Below, piece after piece: positions 1-6,875 of a DNA stretch of 9,946 nt. The DNA is taken from NCBI GenBank assembly GCA_003695085.1, contig RFIV01000104.1:1-9946 (forward strand), written 5' to 3'. The notes under the pieces were generated by a model. That model saw nothing but the letters and a program-made list of their open reading frames with translations, ran no database searches and was not told the DNA's origin. The stretch comes from Gammaproteobacteria bacterium. GTDB taxonomy: Bacteria; Pseudomonadota; Gammaproteobacteria; Pseudomonadales; Oleiphilaceae. Both the position numbers and the translations under genes were made by a program. Each line of letters begins with the position of its first letter. Within the stretch, counting starts at the first letter, position 1.

Positions 1-1018
1 CAAACAGAACCTTGTCGCCAAAGCGCTTGGACAACCCATTGGCCTCAACGACCAGATCCCCCAGACGCGGGCCGGGCGGAATATAGATCTCGTTGGTTTC
101 ATTGCGCTGCTGGAAGTCTTTGGAGTTGAGTTCGTCAAAGCGTTGCAGGCGTGCCTTGCTCTTGGCATGGCGGCCCTTGGGGTTGCTGCGGACCCACTCC
201 AGCTCGGCCTTGATGGTCTTCTGCCGCGCAGCTTCCTGACGTGCTTCCTGTTCGAGGCGTTTTTCCTTGGCTTCCAGCCACTGGGTATAGTTGCCCTCGA
301 ACGGGATGCCGTGACCACGGTCCAGCTCGAGAATCCAGCCTGCCACGTTATCCAGGAAGTAGCGGTCGTGGGTAATGGCGACCACGGTTCCCTCGTAGTC
401 CTTCAGGAAACGCTCCAGCCAGTGCACACTTTCGGCGTCCAGATGGTTGGTGGGTTCGTCCAGCAGAAGCATGTCGGGCTTGGACAGCAGCAGCTTGCAC
501 AAGGCCACGCGACGCTTTTCGCCCCCGGACAGTACTTTCACCTGCGCGTCCCAGGGCGGCAGACGCAGGGCATCGGCCGCAACCTCCAGCGTGCGTTCCA
601 GGTTGTGACCGTCCGCGGCCTGGACAATGGCCTCCAGCCGGGCCTGTTCGGCGGCCAGCTTGTCAAAGTCGGCATCGGGGTCGGCATAGGCGGCATACAC
701 CTCATCCAGACGCTTCAGCGCATCCTGCACGTCCGACAGGGCCGACTCCACGTTCTCGCGCACGGTCTTGTCTTCGTCGAGCTGAGGCTCCTGGGGCAGG
801 TAGCCGATCTTGATGCCCGGCTGCGGGCGGGCTTCACCATTGATCTCGGTATCAACGCCCGCCATGATGCGCAGCAAGGTGGACTTGCCGGCACCGTTCA
901 GTCCCAGCACACCGATCTTGGCACCGGGGAAGAAGGACAGGGAGATGTCCTTGAGAATTTCGCGTTTGGGGGGGACAACCTTGCCCACCCGGTTCATGGT
1001 AAACACATACTGGGCCAT
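1..1018 (-). CDS. ettA: Energy-dependent translational throttle protein EttA (ABC-F ATPase), 3' part beyond window
   Basis: Soluble ABC-F protein that binds the ribosomal E site and gates entry of the 70S ribosome into elongation according to ATP/ADP level (established for E. coli EttA). The 339 visible residues contain the whole first ATPase domain: Walker A GLNGAGKS (39-46), signature LSGGE (163-167), and Walker B MLLLDE (183-188) followed by PTNHLD. The inter-domain helical linker (about 247-300) contains EWVRSNPKGRHAKSKARLQR, close to the P-site-tRNA-interaction motif of E. coli EttA, which separates it from Uup and YheS. The second ATPase domain has just begun (LSKRFGDKVLF). E. coli EttA has 555 residues, so about 60% is visible. 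The start at 1018 gives the expected N-terminus MAQYVFTMNRV and has GAGGAA (complement of 1026-1031) 7 nt upstream. It is transcribed divergently from glyA. The open frames on the opposite strand here are shadows. Confidence 0.96.
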   Translation of the reverse strand, partial: MAQYVFTMNRVGKVVPPKREILKDISLSFFPGAKIGVLGLNGAGKSTLLRIMAGVDTEINGEARPQPGIKIGYLPQEPQLDEDKTVRENVESALSDVQDALKRLDEVYAAYADPDADFDKLAAEQARLEAIVQAADGHNLERTLEVAADALRLPPWDAQVKVLSGGEKRRVALCKLLLSKPDMLLLDEPTNHLDAESVHWLERFLKDYEGTVVAITHDRYFLDNVAGWILELDRGHGIPFEGNYTQWLEAKEKRLEQEARQEAARQKTIKAELEWVRSNPKGRHAKSKARLQRFDELNSKDFQQRNETNEIYIPPGPRLGDLVVEANGLSKRFGDKVLF

Positions 1019-1062
1019 GTAGGGATTCCTCGGGAAAATTCAGCAGAGACGCATTGGCGGTT

Positions 1063-1091
1063 AAAGTAGCCCAAAGGTCCGTCGCGGGCAA
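1063..1091 (-). promoter_or_regulatory. Candidate ettA promoter
   Basis: On the minus strand, TTGCCC (complement of 1086-1091) lies 17 nt upstream of TACTTT (complement of 1063-1068), about 45 nt before the ettA start codon. The spacing is ideal, but the -35 matches consensus at 4 of 6 positions and the -10 at only 3 of 6. It is listed because a promoter is required here and this is the best-spaced pair I found. Confidence 0.28.
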
Positions 1092-1108
1092 CCGGGAGAC
1101 ATACGGAC
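1077..1108. repeat. 6-bp inverted repeat in the ettA/glyA divergent region
   Basis: GTCCGT (1077-1082) and ACGGAC (1103-1108) are perfect reverse complements separated by 20 nt. The repeat spans the candidate ettA -35. It could be an operator half-site pair or a weak hairpin in a leader transcript. A match of this length can also occur by chance in GC-rich DNA. Confidence 0.3.
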
Positions 1109-1144
1109 GCAGAAAAGACGGGTGCGGAATTGCTCGGATTTCAG

Positions 1145-1150
1145 TAAAAT
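1145..1150 (+). promoter_or_regulatory. Candidate -10 element for the glyA operon
   Basis: TAAAAT matches the sigma-70 -10 consensus at 5 of 6 positions and lies 62 nt before the glyA start codon. No good -35 sits 16-18 nt upstream (GTGCGG is at that distance). TTGCTC at 1130-1135 is only 9 nt away, too close. If real, transcription would begin near 1157 and give a 5' leader of about 55 nt, with no room for a large riboswitch. Confidence 0.35.
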
Positions 1151-1212
1151 GTGCCCTCCTCACCGCCGGGATACCCCAGTCGGAACCACTCACGCATTGA
1201 CAGAGGCGACCG

Positions 1213-2469
1213 ATGTTTAGCAAAGACATGACAATTGCATCCTTTGATCCGGATCTGTGGCAGGCAATGGAAGGCGAGCGCAAGCGCCAGGAAGAACATA
1301 TCGAGCTGATTGCCTCCGAAAACTACACCAGCCCGCGTGTGATGGAAGCGCAGGGTTCCGTACTGACCAACAAGTATGCCGAGGGCTATCCGGGCAAGCG
1401 CTATTATGGCGGGTGCGAATACGTCGATCAGGTGGAGCAGCTGGCCATCGATCGTGCCAAGGCCTTGTTTGGCGCGGATTACGCGAACGTCCAGCCGCAC
1501 TCCGGTTCCCAGGCCAATGCGGCGGTGTACATGGCGTTGTGCAAGCCGGGCGATGTGGTGCTGGGCATGAGTCTGGCCCACGGGGGGCACCTGACGCATG
1601 GTGCGCCAGTGAGCTTTTCCGGCCGGATTTATCAGTCTGTTCAATACGGGCTGAATCCCGAAACCGGTGAAATTGATTATGACGAAGTGGCGCGTCTGGC
1701 ACGCGAGCACAAGCCGCGCATGATTGTGGCGGGCTTCTCGGCGTACTCCCGCATCGTGGACTGGCAGCGTTTCCGTGAGATCGCGGATGAAGTGGGCGCG
1801 TATCTGATGGTAGATATGGCACACATCGCGGGTCTTGTGGCAGCAGGTGTCTACCCCAGCCCGGTGAAGATTGCTGACGTCACCACCACCACGACACACA
1901 AGACGCTGGGTGGTCCGCGTGGCGGCCTGATTCTGGCCAGGGCCAACGAAGAGCTGGAGAAGAAGCTCAACTTTGCCGTGTTCCCGGAGAGCCAGGGCGG
2001 CCCGCTGATGCACGTGATTGCAGCCAAGGCCGTGTGTTTCAAGGAAGCCATGAGCGAGGAGTTCAAGGCCTACCAGAAGCAGGTTGTGGCCAATGCCCGG
2101 GCCATGGTGGAGGTGTTCCAGTCACGTGGCTATGACATTGTCTCCGGTGGAACCGATGATCACCTGTTCCTGGTGGACCTGATCAAGCGCGATATCACCG
2201 GCAAGGATGCGGATGCGGCACTGGGCCGGGCCAATATCACGGTCAACAAGAATGCGGTGCCCAATGATCCGCGTTCTCCGTTCGTGACCAGCGGTCTGCG
2301 AATCGGCACACCGGCGATTACCCGCCGTGGCATGGGCGAAGCCGAAGCCCGTGAGCTGACCGGCTGGATCTGCGACGTGCTGGATGACATCAGCAACGAG
2401 GACACCATCACGCGCGTGCGCGAGCAGGTGCTGGCGCTGTGCAAGCGCTTCCCGGTCTATCAGGACTAA
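1213..2469 (+). CDS. glyA: Serine hydroxymethyltransferase GlyA
   Basis: Cytosolic PLP enzyme interconverting serine plus tetrahydrofolate and glycine plus 5,10-methylene-tetrahydrofolate, the main source of one-carbon units for purine, thymidylate and methionine synthesis. The 418-residue protein matches E. coli GlyA (417) nearly end to end: RQEEHIELIASENYTSPRVM near the N-terminus, NKYAEGYPGKRYYGGCEYVD (53-72), PLP-contacting D201 and H204, and the PLP lysine K230 in VTTTTTHKTLGGPRGG. The start at 1213 (MFSKDMTIASFD) aligns with E. coli MLKREMNIADYD and has AGAGGCG at 1202-1208; the in-frame ATG at 1228 is a possible but less likely start. It is the first gene of a tightly packed plus-strand run, and nrdR follows after 8 nt. 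The position beside nrdR links folate and dNTP metabolism by context, though no common regulator is visible here. Confidence 0.98.
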   Translation: MFSKDMTIASFDPDLWQAMEGERKRQEEHIELIASENYTSPRVMEAQGSVLTNKYAEGYPGKRYYGGCEYVDQVEQLAIDRAKALFGADYANVQPHSGSQANAAVYMALCKPGDVVLGMSLAHGGHLTHGAPVSFSGRIYQSVQYGLNPETGEIDYDEVARLAREHKPRMIVAGFSAYSRIVDWQRFREIADEVGAYLMVDMAHIAGLVAAGVYPSPVKIADVTTTTTHKTLGGPRGGLILARANEELEKKLNFAVFPESQGGPLMHVIAAKAVCFKEAMSEEFKAYQKQVVANARAMVEVFQSRGYDIVSGGTDDHLFLVDLIKRDITGKDADAALGRANITVNKNAVPNDPRSPFVTSGLRIGTPAITRRGMGEAEARELTGWICDVLDDISNEDTITRVREQVLALCKRFPVYQD

Positions 2470-2477
2470 GGTGATCC

Positions 2478-2951
2478 ATGCATTGTCCGTTCTGCGGTGC
2501 CGGTGACACCAAGGTGATCGATTCCCGCCTGGTTGCGGGCGGGAATCAGGTGCGGCGCCGCCGTGAGTGCACGACCTGTGCCGAGCGCTTTACGACCTAT
2601 GAGGCGGCCGAGCTGGTCATGCCGCGTGTCATCAAGCAGGACGGCACACGCGTGCCCTTCGATGAGGAGAAGCTGCGCGCAGGCTTCATGAAGGCGCTGG
2701 AGAAGCGTCCCGTGAGCACCGAAGCCGTGGAAGCGGCGGTGGACCGTGTCAAGTACCGCTTGCGTGCAACCGGTGAGCGTGAAGTTTCATCCCGACAGAT
2801 CGGGGAGGAGGTCATGGAGGAATTGCGCGAGCTGGATCAGGTCGCCTACGTGCGTTTCGCCTCCGTGTACCGCAGTTTCCAGGATCTCGAGGAATTCCGG
2901 CAGGAAATTGACCGGCTGTCCGCCGGACAGACCGAACCCCGCGATGAGTGA
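2478..2951 (+). CDS. nrdR: Transcriptional repressor NrdR
   Basis: NrdR is a nucleotide-sensing repressor that binds NrdR boxes upstream of ribonucleotide reductase operons; its ATP-cone senses ATP versus dATP and controls oligomeric state (family knowledge). The 157-residue protein has an N-terminal zinc ribbon with C3, C6, C31 and C34, the basic stretch VRRRREC just before the second cysteine pair, and an ATP-cone (about 49-139) beginning PRVIKQDGTRVPFDEEKL. Length is normal for the family (about 150). AAGGTGA at 2468-2474, overlapping the glyA stop codon, is a good ribosome binding site 3 nt from the ATG. The last 8 nt overlap the start of ribD. No ribonucleotide reductase gene is present, so its targets lie elsewhere in the genome. 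Confidence 0.97.
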   Translation: MHCPFCGAGDTKVIDSRLVAGGNQVRRRRECTTCAERFTTYEAAELVMPRVIKQDGTRVPFDEEKLRAGFMKALEKRPVSTEAVEAAVDRVKYRLRATGEREVSSRQIGEEVMEELRELDQVAYVRFASVYRSFQDLEEFRQEIDRLSAGQTEPRDE

Positions 2952-4080
2952 CCCCCAACAGGACGCCCGCTGGATGAGCCGGGCGTTGCATCTGGCCGAG
3001 CAGGGACGATATTCCACTCACCCGAATCCACGGGTGGGCTGTGTGCTGGTGCGAGAGGGACAGGTCGTGGGTGAAGGGGCGCACCTCCGGGCGGGCGGCC
3101 CCCATGCAGAAGTCGTCGCCCTGCGGGCAGCAGGCGATCGGGCGCGTGGCGCCACGGCCTACGTGACGCTGGAGCCCTGCAGCCACCACGGACGCACGCC
3201 CCCTTGCGCGGATGCCTTGATCGAGGCGGGTGTGGCACGTGTCGTAGCGGCCATGAAGGACCCCAACCCGCTGGTGGCCGGGCGCGGACTTGAGCGCCTC
3301 TCGGCTGCCGGGATAGAAACTTGCGCGGGGGTACTGGAAGCTGATGCGCGGGCGCTGAATTCCGGCTTTATCAAGCGCATGGAAACCGGGCGGCCCTTGG
3401 TGCGTGTCAAGGTCGCAGCGAGCCTGGATGGTCGCACGGCCATGGCATCTGGTGAGTCGAAGTGGATAACCGGGCCGGCAGCCCGGGCCGACGTGCAGCG
3501 ACTCCGTGCGCAATCCTCGGCTGTCATCACGGGGATTGAAACGGTTTTGGCCGACGATTGCCAGTTGACCGTGAGAGACCCCGAACTTGTCCGATCCCGG
3601 GCAGAGCAGCCATTGCGTGTGGTGCTGGACAGCCGCCTGCGATTGCCCGAAGCCTGTGCTCTGTTGGCTGCGGACGGCCCGGTCTGGGTGGCCACTACGC
3701 ATACCGCAATGTCGGCGCGACCGGATACAATGGCACGCCTGAATGCCCGCCCGGGTACCCGTGTGCTGACGCTACCCGAAACGCGATTCGGGTATCTGGA
3801 TCTGAACGCGCTGCTTGAGGCACTGGGTAAGGCGGAAATCAACGAGGCCCTGGTGGAAGCCGGGGCCACACTGGCCGGAGCGTTTGTCAGCGAGGGCCTC
3901 GTGGATGAGCTCTGGTGGTATCAGGCGCCGGTCTTGCTGGGTCACGATGCGCGACCGGGCGCCCGGCTGGAAGGGCTGGATCAGCTTGCCCGTGCACCCC
4001 GGTGGCGGATCGCCGACTCGCGTGCCATCGGTCAGGACTGGCGTTTTATTCTGGAGAGGCTTTCATGTTCACAGGGCTGA
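2944..4080 (+). CDS. ribD: Bifunctional riboflavin deaminase/reductase RibD
   Basis: Performs the second and third steps of riboflavin synthesis: deamination of 2,5-diamino-6-ribosylamino-pyrimidinone 5'-phosphate, then NADPH reduction of the ribosyl to a ribityl side chain. The 378-residue protein has an N-terminal zinc-dependent deaminase domain with H54-A-E56 and C79...C88 (LEPCSHHGRTPPC), and a C-terminal reductase domain from about residue 150 (RPLVRVKVAASLDGRTA). Length agrees with E. coli RibD (367). The chosen ATG overlaps the end of nrdR by 8 nt and gives the expected N-terminus. Its frame stays open upstream inside nrdR as far as 2746, but that extension has no homology and is a shadow. 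There is no strong Shine-Dalgarno, so re-initiation after nrdR is likely. The last 16 nt overlap ribE. Confidence 0.97.
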   Translation: MSDPQQDARWMSRALHLAEQGRYSTHPNPRVGCVLVREGQVVGEGAHLRAGGPHAEVVALRAAGDRARGATAYVTLEPCSHHGRTPPCADALIEAGVARVVAAMKDPNPLVAGRGLERLSAAGIETCAGVLEADARALNSGFIKRMETGRPLVRVKVAASLDGRTAMASGESKWITGPAARADVQRLRAQSSAVITGIETVLADDCQLTVRDPELVRSRAEQPLRVVLDSRLRLPEACALLAADGPVWVATTHTAMSARPDTMARLNARPGTRVLTLPETRFGYLDLNALLEALGKAEINEALVEAGATLAGAFVSEGLVDELWWYQAPVLLGHDARPGARLEGLDQLARAPRWRIADSRAIGQDWRFILERLSCSQG

Positions 4081-4742
4081 TCGAGTGTACCGGCATATTG
4101 GCGCGCGTTACGCCTCGTGCGGGCGACTGCATCGTGTCCGTGCGCACGCCCACGGGGTTCATGGAGGATGTGGCCCTGGGAGATTCCATTGCCGTCAATG
4201 GCATTTGTCTGACCGCCACCGCCTTGCGGTCAGATGGCTTTGAGGCGGACGTCTCCAACGAAACGCGCGCACATACGCTGGTGGATCAGTGGAAGAGCGG
4301 GCAGACCGTCAACCTGGAAAAGGCGCTCACGCTGTCCACCCGGCTGGGGGGGCACTTGGTGACGGGGCATGTGGACGGCGTCGGCCAGGTGGTCGGACGG
4401 GCACGTGATTCGCGCTCTCTGCGACTGACCATTGAAGCGCCAGAGACCCTGCACGCCTATCTGGCACCCCGGGGATCTGTCTGCATTGATGGCGTGAGCC
4501 TTACCATCAACCACTTCGAGAGTGGACAGTTCGGTCTCAATATCGTGCCACACACGGCAGAGCGGACCACGCTGGACAGCCTGCGAACCGGAGACAGGCT
4601 GCATATCGAGGTGGACATCGTGGCGCGATATCTGAAACACTTGATGCAATTTGGTCGCCCGTCGGAGCCGGAAACTCCGGAGCAGGGTGACCTGACACTG
4701 GATGCGCTGATGGCGGCCGGTTTCGGTCGCCGTCCATCATGA
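4065..4742 (+). CDS. ribE: Riboflavin synthase, alpha subunit
   Basis: Catalyses the dismutation of two 6,7-dimethyl-8-ribityllumazine molecules into riboflavin and 5-amino-6-ribitylaminouracil; a homotrimer in E. coli. The 225-residue protein (E. coli 213) has the diagnostic start MFTGLIE and two tandem lumazine-binding barrels. Repeat 1 carries VNGICLT (44-50); repeat 2 begins around GHLVTGHVDG (96-105) and carries IDGVSLTIN (141-149). Conserved VDIVARYL closes the second barrel at 183-190, and a short C-terminal helix follows. The ATG lies inside the last codons of ribD, with GGAGAGG at 4053-4059 five nt upstream, so translation is directly coupled. The gene is called ribE in most bacteria and ribC in some E. 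coli nomenclature. The frame remains open upstream to 3915, but that part is out of register with the family. Confidence 0.97.
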   Translation: MFTGLIECTGILARVTPRAGDCIVSVRTPTGFMEDVALGDSIAVNGICLTATALRSDGFEADVSNETRAHTLVDQWKSGQTVNLEKALTLSTRLGGHLVTGHVDGVGQVVGRARDSRSLRLTIEAPETLHAYLAPRGSVCIDGVSLTINHFESGQFGLNIVPHTAERTTLDSLRTGDRLHIEVDIVARYLKHLMQFGRPSEPETPEQGDLTLDALMAAGFGRRPS

Positions 4743-4744
4743 GC

Positions 4745-4748
4745 GAGG
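4745..4748 (+). promoter_or_regulatory. Shine-Dalgarno deciding the ribBX start
   Basis: GAGG lies 5 nt before the ATG at 4754. The alternative in-frame ATG at 4739, which overlaps the ribE stop as ATGA, has no purine-rich site in front of it. The shorter protein (MALNTIEELIEDIRQGK) also matches the N-terminus I recall for Pseudomonas homologues. Together these favour 4754. Confidence 0.6.
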
Positions 4749-4753
4749 CAAGC

Positions 4754-5905
4754 ATGGCGCTGAATACCATAGAAGAGCTGATCGAAGATATTCGTCAGGG
4801 CAAGATGGTCATTCTCATGGATGATGAAGACCGTGAGAATGAGGGAGATCTGGTCATGGCGGCCGAGCTGGTCCGCCCGGAAGACATCAACTTCATGGCC
4901 CGCCATGCGCGAGGCCTGATCTGTCTGACGCTGACACGGGAGCGCTGTGAACGACTGGGCCTTCCACCCATGGTCAGTCAAAACGGCGCTGCCCACCAGA
5001 CGAATTTCACGGTCTCCATTGAAGCGGCCGAAGGTGTGACCACAGGCATTTCAGCGGCGGACCGGGCACGTACGGTCCAGGTTGCTGCCGGGCGCAACGC
5101 CCAACCCAGTGATATTGTCATGCCCGGACACATCTTTCCGCTCATGGCGCAACCGGGTGGGGTGCTCAGCCGTGCCGGTCATACCGAAGCCGGTTGTGAT
5201 CTGACTCGCTTGGCCGGTCTGGAGCCGGCTGCAGTCATTGTCGAGATCATGAATGATGACGGTACGATGGCGCGGCGGCCGGATCTGGAAAAGTTCGCTC
5301 AAGAGCATGGTCTGAAAATCGGTACCATTGCAGATCTGATTCATTACCGTACTCTGAATGAGCGCACGGTTGAAAAGCAGAACGAAGAAACACTGATAAC
5401 CGAGCATGGCACCTTCACTCTGACGCGCTTCAGGGATACCGTGCATGGGGGGCTGCATCTGGCTGCACACATGGGTGAGATTACACCCGACAGCCCGACG
5501 CTCGTGCGCGTGCACTTTACGGATGTATTGCGGGACCTGTTTGGAGCCTGCAAGCCGGACTCCGGAGGCTGGCCTGTTCAGAGGGCCATGGCGCGGATTG
5601 CAGAGGAAGGCAAGGGCGTCGTCGTGCTGCTGGATGCAGAACGCGGGGTCACCGACCTGGATGACCAGCTGGATCGCCATTTCAACAAGAGTCGCAAGCC
5701 CCAGGTAGGGGGGGGCGCTTCCGGTGCTTATGTGACGGTTGGAACCGGCTCCCAGATTCTGCGCGAGCTGGGAGTGGGCAAGATGGTGGTCATGGGCTCA
5801 CCGATGAAATTCAGCGCCATTTCGGGCTTTGACCTGGAAATCGTGGATTACCTGCCCTACTGCTGTCCGCAGCCGGGCCAGAAAACAGATGAGATTGGAG
5901 AGTGA
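4754..5905 (+). CDS. ribB: DHBP synthase fused to a degenerate GTP cyclohydrolase II-like domain (RibBX type)
   Basis: The N-terminal domain (1 to about 200) is an intact 3,4-dihydroxy-2-butanone-4-phosphate synthase, converting ribulose 5-phosphate to DHBP plus formate. DDEDRENEGD (23-32), the metal and substrate loop TNFTVSIEAAEGVTTGIS (83-100) and GHTEA (142-146) are present. The C-terminal domain (about 207-370) follows the RibA fold but lacks its active site: VHFTD (253-257) replaces VHSEC, ACKPDSGG (265-272) replaces RCDCG so the zinc cysteines are gone, and DAERGVTDL (294-302) replaces the EGRGIGL segment. A glycine-rich stretch (319-332) replaces the Tyr/DTxxAN region. This corresponds to RibBX, described from Shewanella and common in proteobacteria. 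Automated annotation often calls it RibBA, which would be misleading. Length from 4754 is 383 residues (388 from the alternative 4739). It sits 11 nt after ribE and 3 nt before ribH, and contains an 8-G run at 5708-5715. Confidence 0.93.
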   Translation: MALNTIEELIEDIRQGKMVILMDDEDRENEGDLVMAAELVRPEDINFMARHARGLICLTLTRERCERLGLPPMVSQNGAAHQTNFTVSIEAAEGVTTGISAADRARTVQVAAGRNAQPSDIVMPGHIFPLMAQPGGVLSRAGHTEAGCDLTRLAGLEPAAVIVEIMNDDGTMARRPDLEKFAQEHGLKIGTIADLIHYRTLNERTVEKQNEETLITEHGTFTLTRFRDTVHGGLHLAAHMGEITPDSPTLVRVHFTDVLRDLFGACKPDSGGWPVQRAMARIAEEGKGVVVLLDAERGVTDLDDQLDRHFNKSRKPQVGGGASGAYVTVGTGSQILRELGVGKMVVMGSPMKFSAISGFDLEIVDYLPYCCPQPGQKTDEIGE

Positions 5906-5908
5906 TGC

Positions 5909-6385
5909 ATGAGCATTGAAATTTTTGAAGGCGACTTCCAAGGTGGCGCACAGGGGCGCTACGCGCTGGTAGTGGGGCGCTTCAATGAGTTTGTCGTGGG
6001 CAGCCTGCAGGAAGGAGCCATTGATGCGCTGCGTCGCCACGGTGTCGCGGACAATCAGATCAAGCTGTACAAGGTGCCGGGTGCCTTTGAAATCCCGGTG
6101 CTGGTCAAGCGCTTGGCGGAAAGTGGTCAGTTTGACGCGGTGATTGCCCTGGGGGCGGTCATCCGGGGCGGCACCCCCCACTTCGAATACGTGGCGGGCG
6201 AGTGCGCCAAGGGGCTGGGGCAGGTGGCCCTGTCTACAGGGGTCCCTGTTTCATTTGGCGTACTGACGGTCGATACCATCGAGCAGGCGATTGAGCGTGC
6301 CGGTACCAAGGCCGGTAACAAGGGTGCAGAGGCAGCCATGTCCGCCTATGAAATGGTCAGCCTGATCAAGTCTGCGGGGGTGTGA
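5909..6385 (+). CDS. ribH: 6,7-dimethyl-8-ribityllumazine synthase
   Basis: Condenses DHBP (made by the preceding gene product) with 5-amino-6-ribitylaminouracil to give lumazine, the substrate of RibE; usually assembles as pentamers or 60-mer shells. The 158-residue protein has the expected length and motifs: GRFNEFVV (23-30), VPGAFEIP (56-63), GAVIRGGTPHFEYV (82-95) with H91 equivalent to the catalytic histidine of the B. subtilis enzyme, SFGVLTVDTIEQA (115-127) and RAGTKAGNKGAEAA (130-143). GGAGAG at 5897-5902 gives a strong ribosome binding site 6 nt from the ATG, and only 3 nt separate it from the ribBX stop. An out-of-frame ATG at 5905 overlaps that stop and is ignored. Confidence 0.98.
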   Translation: MSIEIFEGDFQGGAQGRYALVVGRFNEFVVGSLQEGAIDALRRHGVADNQIKLYKVPGAFEIPVLVKRLAESGQFDAVIALGAVIRGGTPHFEYVAGECAKGLGQVALSTGVPVSFGVLTVDTIEQAIERAGTKAGNKGAEAAMSAYEMVSLIKSAGV

Positions 6386-6386
6386 G

Positions 6387-6869
6387 TTGAGCACCGGGCA
6401 GTCTGACAAGCCGGCGCGCAAGGCTTCGCCGGTTGAACTGCGTCGCCGCGCGCGTCGCTATGGCCTGCAGGCCTTGTATCAATGGCATATGGCGCATACG
6501 GCACCCTATGAGATCGAAGCCCAGTTCCTGTCAAATGATGAGCTGGATCGTTTTGATCAGGTGTACTTCAGCGAGCTGTTTCGGGGTGTGGCGGATGATG
6601 TTCAGCCGCTGGACGCCTTGCTGGAGCCCTGCGTGGATCGGCCGCTGAAGGAGCTGGACCCCATTGAGTACGCTATTTGTCGCATGGGGGCCTGGGAGCT
6701 GAAGCACCGTCTGGATATACCCTATCGGGTGGTGATCAATGAAGCCGTTGAACTGGCCAAGGCCTTTGGCGGTACGGACGGTCACAAGTTCGTCAACCGG
6801 GTGCTGGATCGCCTGTCGGGCACGCTGCGCAAGGCCGAAGTGGACGCCCGGCGCACACCGCGCAAATGA
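6387..6869 (+). CDS. nusB: Transcription antitermination factor NusB (TTG start)
   Basis: NusB pairs with NusE (ribosomal protein S10) and binds boxA RNA to support antitermination of rRNA operons and proper rRNA folding. The all-helical protein shows ELRRRARRYGLQALYQW (18-34) and the C-terminal core IPYRVVINEAVELAKAFG (111-128) followed by DGHKFVNRVLD (131-141). The first in-frame ATG is codon 35, inside the conserved first helix, so a non-ATG start is required; TTG at 6387, one nt after the ribH stop, is the only plausible one. It gives 160 residues against 139 in E. coli, with a polar N-terminal extension of about 14 residues and a basic tail. Upstream there is only a G-rich stretch (6376-6382) as ribosome binding site, so translational coupling to ribH is likely. 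Confidence 0.96.
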   Translation: MSTGQSDKPARKASPVELRRRARRYGLQALYQWHMAHTAPYEIEAQFLSNDELDRFDQVYFSELFRGVADDVQPLDALLEPCVDRPLKELDPIEYAICRMGAWELKHRLDIPYRVVINEAVELAKAFGGTDGHKFVNRVLDRLSGTLRKAEVDARRTPRK

Positions 6870-6875
6870 GGAAAC

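Noticed and set aside
143..1069. A 308-codon plus-strand open frame opposite ettA
   Set aside because: It is fully antisense to a well-supported EttA reading frame, has no recognisable domain, and has a low-complexity composition typical of a shadow frame in GC-rich DNA.
1019..1212. Possible riboswitch leader before glyA (glycine or other)
   Set aside because: No conserved riboswitch core was recognised, and a promoter near 1145 would leave only about 55 nt of leader.
2746..2943. Upstream extension of the ribD frame inside nrdR
   Set aside because: The frame is open, but RibD homology begins at the ATG at 2944. The extension overlaps the NrdR ATP-cone coding region and looks like non-coding translation.
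2812..3869. Long minus-strand open frames (236 and 296 codons) under ribD
   Set aside because: They are rich in Arg, Ser and Pro, show no motif, and lie opposite a RibD frame with all catalytic residues intact.
4739..4742. ATGA overlap as the ribBX start
   Set aside because: It is in frame and possible, but has no ribosome binding site. The ATG at 4754 has GAGG and gives the N-terminus expected for the family. The difference is five residues.
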